Shown: one piece after another, positions 1 to 8,837 of the stretch
Layout: every line of letters starts with the position of its first letter
How positions within the stretch are numbered: position 1 is the first letter of the stretch
Assembly (NCBI RefSeq): GCF_004364935.1
Contig: NZ_SOBT01000010.1
Coordinates: 372,001 to 436,000 of the forward strand
Source: Panacagrimonas perspica
GTDB lineage: Bacteria > Pseudomonadota > Gammaproteobacteria > Nevskiales > Nevskiaceae
DNA: 64,000 nt
Direction of reading: 5' to 3'
Notes under the pieces: model-generated
Told to the model about the DNA's origin: nothing
The model's input: the letters and a program-made list of their open reading frames with translations, nothing else
The model's database searches: none
Made by a program: the position numbers and the translations under genes

Positions 1-155
1 CGGCCGGGGAAGCCGGACCCGCTCAGGGAGTAGAAGCGGGGAGTGAAGGAAGGGAGGTCCGTCACTCATGGATATAGAGCGACGCGCGCCGGGAAAGTTT
101 CCAAAAATTTCCCCAAAGCACCGAATTCATTTTGATACGGCGCCAAGCCACTGAG

Positions 156-183
156 TTGTGGGAATTTATTCCCGCAATTTTTT
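156..183 (+). terminator. Rho-independent terminator for a gene left of the window
   Basis: A nine-pair stem (TTGTGGGAA / TTCCCGCAA, with one G-T pair) closes a TTTA loop and runs directly into six T residues at 178-183. The T run is on the plus strand only, so it would end a plus-strand transcript entering from before position 1. polA on the minus strand would not use it. Apart from this hairpin and the palindrome at 196-211, I see no gene in 1-276. Confidence 0.75.
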
Positions 184-195
184 CTTCGATTGCCA

Positions 196-211
196 CTCAT
201 CACGTGATGAG
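196..211. other. Perfect 16-bp palindrome CTCATCACGTGATGAG
   Basis: A perfect palindrome lies 65 bases past the polA stop codon. It has no adjacent T run, so it does not look like a standard terminator. It could be a protein-binding site or a small hairpin. Function unknown. Confidence 0.4.
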
Positions 212-276
212 CGCTGGCTCAGGTCTTCGGATAATCGATATTGCCGCTGAAATCGGCCTTTTCCAGCTTCGCGAGC

Positions 277-3027
277 TCAGCTGATCGCATGCCCGGTCGC
301 GGTATGCGCTTCGTCCCAATTCGTTCCAATTCCGTAATCCGCGACCAGCGGCACCGACAACGTGTGGATGCTCACCATGCGACCTGCAATCTCCGAGGCC
401 AGCGCCGCAATACGATCCGACGGACCTTCGAATACGAGTTCGTCGTGCACCTGCATGATCATGCGCACGTCGGGTGCATGGCCTTCGAGCCAGCGCTGCA
501 CGTCGATCATCGCGAGCTTGATCAGATCGGCCGCGGTTCCCTGCAGTGGCGCGTTGATCGCGGTGCGCTCCGCGTACTGACGCATCGCCTGATTCTTGGA
601 CTGGATGTTGGGCAGATAAAGGCGTCGGCCGAACAGTGTCTCGACATAGCCGCGCTCATGCGCCGCGTGACGCGTGCCATCCATGAAACGCTTCACGCCG
701 GGATAACGCCCGAAGAACCGATCGATCGTGTCCTGCGCCTCGCCGCGTGCGATGCCGAGATTGCGCGCAAGACCGAACGCGGAAATGCCGTAGATCAATC
801 CGAAGTTCACCGCCTTGGCCGCACGACGTTGCTCGCCAGTGACCTGATCGAGCGCAACGCCCCAGACTTCGGCTGCCGTCGCCTGGTGAATGTCGAGTCC
901 GCTGCGAAACGCGGCGACGAGGCGCTCGTCCGCAGAAAAATGCGCCATCAATCGCAACTCGATCTGCGAGTAGTCGATGGACAGCAGGGACTGGCCGTCC
1001 TCCGGAATGAACGCCTGGCGGATGCGACGTCCCTCTGCCGTGCGTACCGGGATGTTCTGCAGATTCGGATCCTGCGACGACAGGCGGCCTGTCGCAGCGA
1101 CGGCCTGGTGATAACTGGTGTGGATGCGACGCGTCAGCGGATTCACCGCGTTGGGCAACTGCTCCGCGTACGTCGAACGCAGCTTCTGCATGCCGCGCCA
1201 GTCGAGGATCTTGCGCGGCAGCGGATGTTCTTCGGCCAGCACTTCGAGCACGTCCTCGGCCGTGGACGGATCGCCCTTCGGCGTCTTGCTGACCACGCGC
1301 AGGCCGAGCCGCGTGAACAGGATCTCCTGCAACTGCTTGGGCGATCCGAGATTGAACTCTCCGCCGGCGACTTCGAAAGCCTCCGCACGGATCTGATCCA
1401 TGCGCGCCGCCAGTTCGACGCTGATGCGGTTGAGCAGCGGCACATCTACACGCACGCCCGTCTGCTCCATGCGCGCCAGCACCGGCACCAGCGGCATCTC
1501 GATGGTTTCGAACACGCGCTGCAACTCGGGGATCTCGACCAGCCGCGGATGCAGCGCGCGATGCAGACGCAACGTGATGTCGGCGTCTTCGGCGGAGTAG
1601 TCCGCGGCCTTGTCGAGCGCCACCTGGTTGAAGGTGATCTGGTTCTTGCCCTTGCCGGCGACGTCCTCGAACTTGATCGTCTTGTGACCGAGATATTTCT
1701 CGGACAGCGTGTCCATGTCGTGGCGATTGCCGGCTGCATCGAGCACGTAGCTCTCGAGCATCGTGTCGTAGGCCACACCGCGCACGACGATGCCGTGGCG
1801 CGCGAGCACATTGAGGTCGTACTTGATGTGCTGGCCGACTTTCGGCTTCGCGTCGTCTTCGAGCACGGCTTTCAGGCGCGCGCGCACGACCTCGAGCGAA
1901 AGCTGTTCCGGCGCACCCAGATAATTGTGCGCAACCGGCACGTACCATCCCTTGCCTTCTTCGATCGCGAACGCGAATCCGACGAGCCCCGCCTGATTCG
2001 CATCGAGCGCGTCGGTCTCGGTATCCAGGCAGATCAGGTCGGCGCGTTCCAGCGCCTGGGCCATGGCCTCGAGCGCGGCTTCATCGACGACGAGTTCTGC
2101 CGCCGTGGCCGCTGCACGCGGCGCATCGGGCGCAGGGGATGGCGGAGCGGCGGTCGTCGCAGCAGGCCCGCCCGCGTTTGATGTGGTGCCCGGATCAGCG
2201 GCGCGCCGCAGCATGCCGAGCCGCGCGTAGAACGCCTCGAGCTGCACTTCGTCCGGCTCGCGCGGCACGAGATCCTCGGGTGTGAGCCCGAGTTCCAGCG
2301 CAGTGCGGATCGTCGCCAGATCCTTGGCCAGCGGGATGCGGTCGAGATTCGCGCGGATGTTCTCGCCGAGCTTGCCCTTGATCGTCGGCGCCGCCGCGAG
2401 CACGCCGTCGAGCGAGCCGTGCTCCGTGATCAGCTTGGCCGCCGTCTTCTCGCCGACGCCGGGAACGCCCGGAATGTTGTCCGAGGTATCGCCCATCAGC
2501 GCGAGAAAATCGACGATGCGTTCCGGCAGCACGCCGAACTTCTCGACGACGCCCGCGGGATCCATGCGGCGATTCTTCATCGTGTCGAGCAGATGCACCT
2601 GCGACGTCACGAGCTGCGCCATGTCCTTGTCGCCGGTGACGATCAGCACGTCCTGCCCTGCCGCCGCCGCTCGCACCGCCAGCGTTCCGATCACGTCGTC
2701 GGCTTCGACGCCGGCGACCTGCAGCACGCGCATCCCCAGCGCCTCGCACAACTCGACCACCAGCGGGAACTGCAGCACGAGGTCCTCGGGCGTGGCGCCG
2801 CGCGTGGCCTTGTACTCGGGATAGATGTCCTCGCGAAACGTACGCCCCGGAGGATCGAACACCATCGCCAGACTCTTGGGCTGATAGTCCTTGATCAGGC
2901 GCCGCAGCATGTTGTTCATGCCGAACACGGCACCGGTCGGCGTCCCGTCCGGCGCCGTCAGCGGCGGCAGCGCGTGGAAGGCACGAAACAGCCAGTTGCT
3001 GCCATCGACGAGGATCAGGGGATGCAT
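277..3027 (-). CDS. polA: DNA polymerase I
   Basis: Repair and Okazaki-fragment polymerase of 916 residues, full length for the family. The N-terminal 5' nuclease occupies about residues 1-290 and starts with the typical LILVDGSNWLFRAF. The 3'-5' exonuclease domain keeps its DTET motif and the later YDTM and DADIT acidic motifs, so proofreading should be active. The polymerase domain has motif A (SIDYSQIELRL), motif B (RRAAKAVNFGLIYG) and motif C (VHDELVFE). It starts with ATG 22 bases after the LysE-family gene and is probably the last gene of the lptM-lysA-lysE-polA run. It ends before a palindrome rather than an obvious terminator. Confidence 0.98.
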   Translation of the reverse strand: MHPLILVDGSNWLFRAFHALPPLTAPDGTPTGAVFGMNNMLRRLIKDYQPKSLAMVFDPPGRTFREDIYPEYKATRGATPEDLVLQFPLVVELCEALGMRVLQVAGVEADDVIGTLAVRAAAAGQDVLIVTGDKDMAQLVTSQVHLLDTMKNRRMDPAGVVEKFGVLPERIVDFLALMGDTSDNIPGVPGVGEKTAAKLITEHGSLDGVLAAAPTIKGKLGENIRANLDRIPLAKDLATIRTALELGLTPEDLVPREPDEVQLEAFYARLGMLRRAADPGTTSNAGGPAATTAAPPSPAPDAPRAAATAAELVVDEAALEAMAQALERADLICLDTETDALDANQAGLVGFAFAIEEGKGWYVPVAHNYLGAPEQLSLEVVRARLKAVLEDDAKPKVGQHIKYDLNVLARHGIVVRGVAYDTMLESYVLDAAGNRHDMDTLSEKYLGHKTIKFEDVAGKGKNQITFNQVALDKAADYSAEDADITLRLHRALHPRLVEIPELQRVFETIEMPLVPVLARMEQTGVRVDVPLLNRISVELAARMDQIRAEAFEVAGGEFNLGSPKQLQEILFTRLGLRVVSKTPKGDPSTAEDVLEVLAEEHPLPRKILDWRGMQKLRSTYAEQLPNAVNPLTRRIHTSYHQAVAATGRLSSQDPNLQNIPVRTAEGRRIRQAFIPEDGQSLLSIDYSQIELRLMAHFSADERLVAAFRSGLDIHQATAAEVWGVALDQVTGEQRRAAKAVNFGLIYGISAFGLARNLGIARGEAQDTIDRFFGRYPGVKRFMDGTRHAAHERGYVETLFGRRLYLPNIQSKNQAMRQYAERTAINAPLQGTAADLIKLAMIDVQRWLEGHAPDVRMIMQVHDELVFEGPSDRIAALASEIAGRMVSIHTLSVPLVADYGIGTNWDEAHTATGHAIS

Positions 3028-3049
3028 GGCGCCGGGTTCTCTCTATCGA

Positions 3050-3697
3050 TCAGGAAGACAACAGGAAATTCTTCGTCAGCAGGAACACGCCCACTGCGAG
3101 CATCACGCCCGCTGCGACGCGGTTCATCCACCGCGCCACGCCGGTTCCGAGCAGGATGCGCGCCCGCGCCGCGGCCGCCGCGTACAAGAGCTTCACGCCA
3201 CCCACCGACAGTGCGGCGACGGTCGCGATGACCAAGACGTCCATCGTAGTGACCAGCCCCAGGTTCATGAAGGCCGGCAGGAAGCCCAGGTAGAACAGCA
3301 CCGCTTTCTGGTCACCGAGCGTGATCAGCAGTCCGGTCGCAAAGCTGGACCGCATCGACGGCGCGCCATCCGCATCCTCGTCATCGCCGTCGCTGCTGCG
3401 CGGCGCAGACCGCCACAGCCGCACGCCGAGCCAGATCAGGTACAGGCCGCCCAGATAGCGGATGGCCTCCATCGCGCCGCCCATCGCATCGACCAACAGC
3501 GACAGTCCGAAGATCGCGAGCAGGATGTAGATCAGATCACCGGCGACGACGCCGGCCGACACCGCGGCGCCGTGACGAAAGCCGAAGGCCGCCGATTGCG
3601 CGGTCACCGCCATCACGCTGGCACTGGGCAGTGCCGACAGCACGATCATCGAGGCGGTCAGCGCCAGGATGCTGGCAGGGCCGAGGCTGAGGTCCAC
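3050..3697 (-). CDS. LysE/RhtB-family amino-acid exporter
   Basis: Inner-membrane exporter of about 215 residues with six predicted hydrophobic segments and the family pattern of an early SASVMAVTAQ segment followed by AGDLIYILLAI. I chose the GTG at 3697 because it sits 17 bases after the lysA stop with a GGAG-like site before it and gives the family's normal length. A longer open frame reaching into lysA has an unnatural arginine-rich start. Position directly behind lysA suggests export of lysine or a related amino acid. The substrate is inferred from context only. Confidence 0.85.
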   Translation of the reverse strand: MDLSLGPASILALTASMIVLSALPSASVMAVTAQSAAFGFRHGAAVSAGVVAGDLIYILLAIFGLSLLVDAMGGAMEAIRYLGGLYLIWLGVRLWRSAPRSSDGDDEDADGAPSMRSSFATGLLITLGDQKAVLFYLGFLPAFMNLGLVTTMDVLVIATVAALSVGGVKLLYAAAAARARILLGTGVARWMNRVAAGVMLAVGVFLLTKNFLLSS

Positions 3698-3714
3698 CTC
3701 GGCGCTCCGCCCGC

Positions 3715-4968
3715 CTAGCTTTCCAGCAGGCGCTCGCCGCGCACCAGATCGTCGAACGTCTCGCGTGCACGCACCAGCACCGCGCGATCGCCGTCGACCA
3801 TGACCTCGGCCGCGCGGCCGCGCGTGTTGTAGTTGCTCGCCATGACGAAACCGTAGGCGCCGGCAGTGCGCACCGCCAGCAGATCGCCCTCGGCGATGGC
3901 GAGCTCGCGATCCTTGCCCAGCCAGTCGCCGGTCTCGCACACGGGGCCGACGACATCGTAGTTCTGGACGCTCGCCGTCCTGTTCTCACGCAGCGGCACG
4001 ATGTCCATCCAGGCCTGGTACAGCGACGGCCGCAGCAGGTCGTTCATTGCCGCGTCGACGACCGCGAAGTGCTTGGCTTCGCCGCGCTTGATCAGCTCCA
4101 CGCGCATCAGCAGCACGCCGGCGTTGCCCGCGATGGCGCGGCCCGGCTCGGTCATGATCTTGAACCGGCGCCCCGCCAGCTTGGGCAGGAAGGCTTTCGC
4201 CCAGTCGGCCGGCTCGGTCGGGATCTCGTCCCGATAGCGCACGCCCAGCCCGCCACCGACGTCGAGATGATCGAACTCGATTCCCTTCGCGGCCAGCCGG
4301 TCCACCAGCGTCAGCACGCGATCCAGCGCGTCCAGATAGGGTGATACGTCCAGCAGCTGCGAGCCGATATGGCTGGCGATCCCGCTGATGTGGATGCCCT
4401 TCATCGACTGCGCTTCGACGTACAGCCGCTCCGCCGTCACGAGGTCCACGCCGAACTTGTTCTGCTTGAGTCCGGTGGAGATATAGGGATGCGTCTTGGC
4501 ATCGACGTCCGGGTTCACGCGCAGCGCGATCGACGCGCGCGTCCCCGCGGCCTGCGCGAGCTGGTCGAGGCGGCGCAGTTCGGATTCGGACTCGACGTTG
4601 AACGTGCCGACGCGCTGCTCGAGCGCGAAGCGCAGCTCGTCGGCGGTCTTGCCCACGCCGGAGAACACGACTTTCGAAGGATCGCCGCCGGCCGCGAGCA
4701 CGCGGCGCAGCTCCCCTCCCGAGACGATGTCGAAGCCGCTGCCGAGCTTGGCGAGCACGCCGAGCACCGCGAGATTCGAGTTGGCCTTCACCGCGAAGCA
4801 GACCTGGTGCGGCACCGAGGCCAGCGCCTCGTCGAACGCGCGGTAGTGCCGTTCGAGCGTGGCGCGCGAGTACACGTAACAAGGCGTACCGAACCGCTGT
4901 GCGATATCGGAGAGCGCAACGTCTTCGGCGTACAGCGCGCCGTCGCGCATGTGGAAGTGATCGGTCAC
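3715..4968 (-). CDS. lysA: Diaminopimelate decarboxylase
   Basis: PLP enzyme that converts meso-diaminopimelate to lysine, 417 residues as usual for the family. The PLP lysine is in CFAVKANSN, the HIGSQL motif and the phosphate-binding GGGLGVRY glycine loop are present, and the substrate-side CETGDWLG motif with its cysteine is near the C terminus. The start is a GTG whose bases overlap the stop of lptM (GTGA), indicating translational coupling. An ATG six codons later is a less likely alternative. Pairing with an LppL/LptM lipoprotein is the usual gammaproteobacterial order. Confidence 0.97.
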   Translation of the reverse strand: MTDHFHMRDGALYAEDVALSDIAQRFGTPCYVYSRATLERHYRAFDEALASVPHQVCFAVKANSNLAVLGVLAKLGSGFDIVSGGELRRVLAAGGDPSKVVFSGVGKTADELRFALEQRVGTFNVESESELRRLDQLAQAAGTRASIALRVNPDVDAKTHPYISTGLKQNKFGVDLVTAERLYVEAQSMKGIHISGIASHIGSQLLDVSPYLDALDRVLTLVDRLAAKGIEFDHLDVGGGLGVRYRDEIPTEPADWAKAFLPKLAGRRFKIMTEPGRAIAGNAGVLLMRVELIKRGEAKHFAVVDAAMNDLLRPSLYQAWMDIVPLRENRTASVQNYDVVGPVCETGDWLGKDRELAIAEGDLLAVRTAGAYGFVMASNYNTRGRAAEVMVDGDRAVLVRARETFDDLVRGERLLES

Positions 4969-5240
4969 GGGGTCGTCGTCGGCGAGGAGGGGGCGGTGTC
5001 CGCAGGCGGCGTCGCCGCAGGCTTGGCTTCTTCCTCTTTCTTCTTGTCCGCTTCCGGCGTCTTGTCATCTGCCGACGGCGCAGCCGTCACCGGCGGCACC
5101 ACCTGCGGGGTCGGCGTCGCCGGCGCGGCCGGGGCCGGCTCCGCGTTCTTGTCAGGGCGATACAGATCACCGGACTGACCACAGGCGGCCAGACACAGCG
5201 CAAGCGGAAACAGCAGGAGCGTGACGAGGGGAATTCGCAT
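4965..5240 (-). CDS. lptM: LptM/LppL-type small lipoprotein
   Basis: A 91-residue lipoprotein with a short signal peptide, the lipobox LAAC, and right after it the conserved GQSGDLYRPD block typical of LptM (YifL, LppL). E. coli LptM assists assembly of the LPS translocon LptDE in the outer membrane. The remaining tail is rich in Ala, Pro, Glu and Lys and looks disordered. The gene precedes lysA with a 4-base overlap, as lppL does in pseudomonads. Assignment rests on the lipobox-proximal motif and on synteny. Confidence 0.85.
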   Translation of the reverse strand: MRIPLVTLLLFPLALCLAACGQSGDLYRPDKNAEPAPAAPATPTPQVVPPVTAAPSADDKTPEADKKKEEEAKPAATPPADTAPSSPTTTP

Positions 5241-5290
5241 CAGGGCGCGGGTCGTTCCCGCGACGGCGGGAATCCATTAACGTGCCGCGC

Positions 5291-5296
5291 ATTCTA
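5291..5296 (-). promoter_or_regulatory. Probable -10 box of the lptM-lysA operon
   Basis: On the minus strand TAGAAT (followed by GCG) lies about 50 bases upstream of the lptM start. The same TAGAAT box recurs before other genes in this window. No good -35 element is visible. Confidence 0.5.
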
Positions 5297-5325
5297 CCGT
5301 TCGAAGAAAGACCCCACCCATCGAC

Positions 5326-6003
5326 ATGAAACTCCAGGAATCCGCCGACGCCGTCATCGTGCAACCCGACGGCCCGGTGCGCGCGAGCGTGATCTGGTTG
5401 CACGGGCTGGGCGCGGACGGCCACGACTTCGTTCCCATCGTGCGCGAACTGGGCCTCGCAGCCGACGCCGGCATCCGCTTCATCTTCCCGCACGCAACGG
5501 TGCGCCCGGTGACGCTCAACGGCGGCATGCCGATGCGCGCCTGGTACGACATCGTCTCGCTCGATCGCAAGGGCAAGATGGACGACAAGGGCATCCTGGA
5601 CTCGGTTGCGCGCGTGCGCGGACTGATCGAGGCCGAACGCAAGGCCGGCGTCGAGCCGGGTCGCATCGTGATTGCCGGCTTCTCGCAGGGCGGCGCCATC
5701 GCCATGCACGCGGCGCTGCGTTACCCGGACCGTCTCGCCGGCCTGCTCGCGCTGTCGACCTATCTGCCGTCGGCCGAGTCGCTGGCGCGCGACGCCAACG
5801 CCGCAAACCGCGACATCCCGATCCTGATGGTCCACGGCCAGTACGACCCGGTCCTGAACCTGGAGATCGGCGAGTGGAGCCGCGATCAGCTCAAGGCGAT
5901 GGGGCAGACCGTCGAGTGGCTCACGTACCCGATGGCGCACGAGGTCTGCATGGAAGAGATCGAGCGGATCGGGGCCTGGTTGAAGGACGTGCTCGCGGAC
6001 TGA
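5326..6003 (+). CDS. Carboxylesterase of the phospholipase/carboxylesterase family
   Basis: Cytosolic alpha/beta hydrolase of 225 residues acting on short-chain esters or lysophospholipids. The oxyanion region LHGLGADGHDF, the nucleophile elbow GFSQGG (Ser120), Asp174 in GQYDPV and His205 in MAHEV form the complete triad. No signal peptide. It stands alone: divergent from lptM and convergent with the gntR gene, from which it is separated by a palindromic repeat. The family is clear; the natural substrate is not. Confidence 0.92.
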   Translation: MKLQESADAVIVQPDGPVRASVIWLHGLGADGHDFVPIVRELGLAADAGIRFIFPHATVRPVTLNGGMPMRAWYDIVSLDRKGKMDDKGILDSVARVRGLIEAERKAGVEPGRIVIAGFSQGGAIAMHAALRYPDRLAGLLALSTYLPSAESLARDANAANRDIPILMVHGQYDPVLNLEIGEWSRDQLKAMGQTVEWLTYPMAHEVCMEEIERIGAWLKDVLAD

Positions 6004-6075
6004 CCGTAGCCCGGACGAAGTCCGGGGTTGCGGCTCCGGGGAAGGTGGGAACCCCGGACTTCGTCCGGGCTACGG
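6004..6075. repeat. REP-like palindrome, copy 1
   Basis: An imperfect palindrome whose left arm begins CCGTAGCCCGGACGAAGTCC and whose right arm is its complement ending CTACGG. It lies between two convergent genes, so it could also act as a bidirectional terminator. It belongs to a family repeated throughout the window (see 12347, 15762, 18972, 21600, 25174, 27755, 34955, 41747, 51063, 58348, 59419, 60692). Confidence 0.9.
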
Positions 6076-6077
6076 GT

Positions 6078-6779
6078 TTAGACCCGCTGGGCGCGTCGGA
6101 CCCTGGATCTCGCGCGTGACAACTGCTCCAGCGTGATCGCCCGGGCCGCCTGCTGGCTGCGCCGGATGTGCTGCGTCATCGCCTGCTGCGCGGCCACCAC
6201 GTCGCGCTTGATCAGGTGCTGGCAGATCGCGTGGTGCTCCTTGTACGTCAGGTCCACGCGCATGTCGTTGGTGAAATCCAGACGCCGGATGATGTGGATC
6301 GTCTGGTTGACGCGCTGCAGATAGTCCGCGAGCACGAGGTTGCCGCTGCCTTCGGCGAGCGCGATGTGGAACGTCTCGTCCCGCGCCGACATCGTCTCCA
6401 CGTCGACGTCTTCCGTCGGCTGGTAGATCGGGTCCCACTGGCGCGCCAGTTCCTTGAGTTCGCGCTCCGGCATGTGCGTGCAGGCCAGTTCGATCGCACA
6501 CATCTCCAGCGCGATGCGCACCTGGTAGTGCTCGTCGATCTCCGCGATGTCGATCTCGCGGATGAAGCAGCCCTGCTTGGGCCGCACCGTCAGATAGCCC
6601 TCGAGCTGCAGCCGCTGGAGCGCCTCGCGGACGGGGGTGCGGCTGACGCCGAAGCGCTCGGCCAGTTCGGTCTCGGTGACGCGGGAGCCCGGGTAGAGCT
6701 CGAAGCTCATGATCAGCGTCTTGAGCTGCTGATAGACCTCCTGCGCCGACCCCGCCCTGATCGGGTTGGCGGCGTTCAT
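6078..6779 (-). CDS. GntR-family (FCD-type) transcription regulator
   Basis: A winged-helix regulator of about 234 residues. The N-terminal DNA-binding part contains the helix-turn-helix ELAERFGVSRTPVREALQRL, and the helical C-terminal FCD ligand domain carries the Asp/His metal-site pattern (RDETFHIAL, then KEHHAIC). Divergent from the allophanate hydrolase gene, with a perfect inverted repeat between them, so it probably controls the biuret-type island. I chose ATG 6779 because it leaves the operator outside the coding region. An upstream ATG at 6854 would put the start inside the operator and cannot be excluded. Confidence 0.88.
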   Translation of the reverse strand: MNAANPIRAGSAQEVYQQLKTLIMSFELYPGSRVTETELAERFGVSRTPVREALQRLQLEGYLTVRPKQGCFIREIDIAEIDEHYQVRIALEMCAIELACTHMPERELKELARQWDPIYQPTEDVDVETMSARDETFHIALAEGSGNLVLADYLQRVNQTIHIIRRLDFTNDMRVDLTYKEHHAICQHLIKRDVVAAQQAMTQHIRRSQQAARAITLEQLSRARSRVRRAQRV

Positions 6780-6830
6780 CGCGCGCACCGGCGAAACAAG
6801 GAAACGCACCGGAAAAGGCTCATCGGTCGA

Positions 6831-6865
6831 TTGTATGCAAGCCTCGGCATTCATGTTGCATACAA
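6831..6865. promoter_or_regulatory. Probable operator of the GntR regulator
   Basis: Two perfect inverted copies of a 10-mer, TTGTATGCAA (6831-6840) and TTGCATACAA (6856-6865), lie in the divergent region between the gntR gene and the allophanate hydrolase gene. Each 10-mer is itself nearly palindromic, the form FCD-type GntR sites usually take. The sites cover the region where both promoters must lie. That the neighbouring GntR protein binds here is inferred. Confidence 0.7.
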
Positions 6866-6898
6866 GAATGAGTGCAGCCAAAACCGAGAGTCGTGCCC

Positions 6899-8701
6899 AT
6901 GAATGCCGGCCCCAACGCGACGTCCACCATCGATCTGTCTCCCGCTGCCCTGCAGGCCGCCTATCGCAACGGGACGCTGACGCCGCGCGCGCTGCTCGGC
7001 CAGCTCCAGCAGCAGGCGCGTGACCTCAACGAGCGCTTCCGGATCTACATCGAACTGCTGTCCGACGAGCAGCTCGAACCGTTCCTGCACGCGCTGGAAG
7101 CGCGCGATCCGGCCTCGCTGCCGCTGTACGGCGTCCCGTTTGCCATCAAGGACAACCTCGATCTCGCCGGCGTGCCCACGACGGCCGCCTGCCCCGCTTA
7201 CGCCTACACGCCGACGGTGTCGGCCACCGTCGTTGCGCGCCTGCTCGAACTCGGCGCGATCCCCACCGGCAAGACCAACCTCGATCAGTTCGCCACCGGT
7301 CTGAATGGCCTGCGCTCGCCGTACGGCGAATGCCCCAACGCGTTCCTGCCCGAGTATCCGAGCGGAGGTTCGAGTTCGGGCTCGGCACTAGCGGTGGCCT
7401 TGGGTGTGGCGAGCTTCGCGCTGGGCACCGACACCGCCGGCTCGGGCCGGGTGCCGGCCGCGCTGAACGGCCTGGTCGGATGCAAGCCGACACGCGGCAT
7501 CGTGTCCACGCAGGGCGTCGTGCCCTGCTGCCCGTCGCTCGACTGCGTGAGCCTGTTCACGCGCACGCCAGCCGAAGCGGCATCGCTGCTGGCGCTGCTC
7601 GCACGCTTCGATGAGAAGCAGGCCTGGAGTCGCCGCAATCCGATGGGGAACGCCGCTCCGGCGCGCGGTCGCCTCTCCGGATTTCGATTCGGCGTGCCAC
7701 GGCAAGCGGATCTGGTGTGGTGCGGATGCGACGAAGGCCCTGCCCTGTTCGCCGCCGCCCGGGCGCGTCTCGAAGCGCTCGGGGGTGAGGCCTTCGAGCT
7801 GGAATTCCAGCCTTTTCTCGATGCCGCGAAGATGCTGTACGAACCGGCTGGCGCAGCGGAGCGCTACGCCTCCTTCGGTCATCTGCTCGAGGACGCCTCG
7901 GTGTTGCCGGTGATCCGCGAGGTCGTCGCCCCCGGCAACCGGGCCAGCGCCGTGGAGCGCGTACACGCGGCGCAGCGCTTGCGAGAACTTCAGCACCAGT
8001 GCGACCGCGAGCTCGCGGCTATCGACTTCGTGCTCACGCCGACGATTCCCCGCGCGTTCACGCGCGAGCAGCTTCGAGCCGATCCGATCCGGCGCAACAG
8101 CGAGCTCGGGACGTACACCAATTTCATGAACCTGCTCGACTACGCGGCCGTTGCCGTGCCCGCCGGGCAGCAGCGCAGTGGCCTGCCCTGGGGCGTGACG
8201 CTGTTCGGGCGCGCCGGCACGGATCAGTACCTGCTTGCGATGGCCGGGCACTTCGTCGCGGGCAGCGTTGCTCCCGATGCGACGCTGAAGCGTGCGTTGA
8301 TTCCGGGCGATCGCATCCGCGTCGTCGTCTGTGGCGCGCATCTGCAGGGCCTCGCGCTCAATCACCAGCTCCGCGATCGCGGCGCGCGTCTCGTGCGCGC
8401 CACGCAGACCGCGCCCGGCCATCGCCTCTACGCGCTCCCGGGTGGACCACCGTTTCGACCCGCGCTGGTGCGCGACGCCAGCGGTCGGTGCATCGACGTC
8501 GAAGTCTGGGAGATGCCCGCCAGCGAACTCGCCTCCTTCCTCGACGGAATAGGTGCTCCGCTGGGTCTGGGCAAGGTCGAACTCGCCGACGGAAGCGTCG
8601 AGAACGCCTTCATCTGCGAGCAGGGCGCGCTCGGTTCGGCCCGAGATATCACGGACTTCGGCGGCTGGCGCGCGTACCTGGCCGCGCCGCCGGCGGCCTA
8701 G
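6899..8701 (+). CDS. atzF: Allophanate hydrolase
   Basis: Cytosolic amidase-signature enzyme of 600 residues that cleaves allophanate to ammonia and carbon dioxide. The Lys-Ser-Ser triad is visible as Lys84 (FAIKDN), Ser158 (GGSSSGSA) and Ser182 (TDTAGSGR), with the same spacing as in AtzF. A C-terminal domain of about 130 residues follows the amidase part, as in AtzF. ATG 6899 has a GAGAG site eight bases upstream; a GTG at 6872 has none and is less likely. First gene of the island, which supports its role as the last step of biuret breakdown. Confidence 0.92.
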   Translation: MNAGPNATSTIDLSPAALQAAYRNGTLTPRALLGQLQQQARDLNERFRIYIELLSDEQLEPFLHALEARDPASLPLYGVPFAIKDNLDLAGVPTTAACPAYAYTPTVSATVVARLLELGAIPTGKTNLDQFATGLNGLRSPYGECPNAFLPEYPSGGSSSGSALAVALGVASFALGTDTAGSGRVPAALNGLVGCKPTRGIVSTQGVVPCCPSLDCVSLFTRTPAEAASLLALLARFDEKQAWSRRNPMGNAAPARGRLSGFRFGVPRQADLVWCGCDEGPALFAAARARLEALGGEAFELEFQPFLDAAKMLYEPAGAAERYASFGHLLEDASVLPVIREVVAPGNRASAVERVHAAQRLRELQHQCDRELAAIDFVLTPTIPRAFTREQLRADPIRRNSELGTYTNFMNLLDYAAVAVPAGQQRSGLPWGVTLFGRAGTDQYLLAMAGHFVAGSVAPDATLKRALIPGDRIRVVVCGAHLQGLALNHQLRDRGARLVRATQTAPGHRLYALPGGPPFRPALVRDASGRCIDVEVWEMPASELASFLDGIGAPLGLGKVELADGSVENAFICEQGALGSARDITDFGGWRAYLAAPPAA

Positions 8702-8755
8702 CAGCGCACCCGGAAAAGCCGCTTCGCGGCATCCGCAAAACCGCCCCTTCCGTTC

Positions 8756-8765
8756 TTGCATGCAA
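8756..8765. promoter_or_regulatory. Second operator-like site TTGCATGCAA
   Basis: A perfect 10-bp palindrome in the gap between the allophanate hydrolase gene and the next gene. It differs by one base from the half sites at 6831 and 6856. It may let the same GntR regulator act at an internal promoter. Based on similarity to the divergent operator only. Confidence 0.5.
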
Positions 8766-8837
8766 CGAAGCACGCTGGCATGGATACTGCGTTGAGAGGG
8801 GCAAGCACTGCGACGGCGCAAGCCACACGGGGATCGC

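Noticed and set aside
241-2181. 646-codon open frame antisense to polA
   Set aside because: It is the mirror of a complete, motif-rich polA. His/Arg/Asp-rich composition without domains is typical of antisense frames in high-GC DNA.
6872-6898. Upstream GTG start for the allophanate hydrolase
   Set aside because: No ribosome-binding site, and it would start within a few bases of the operator; ATG 6899 has GAGAG at good distance.
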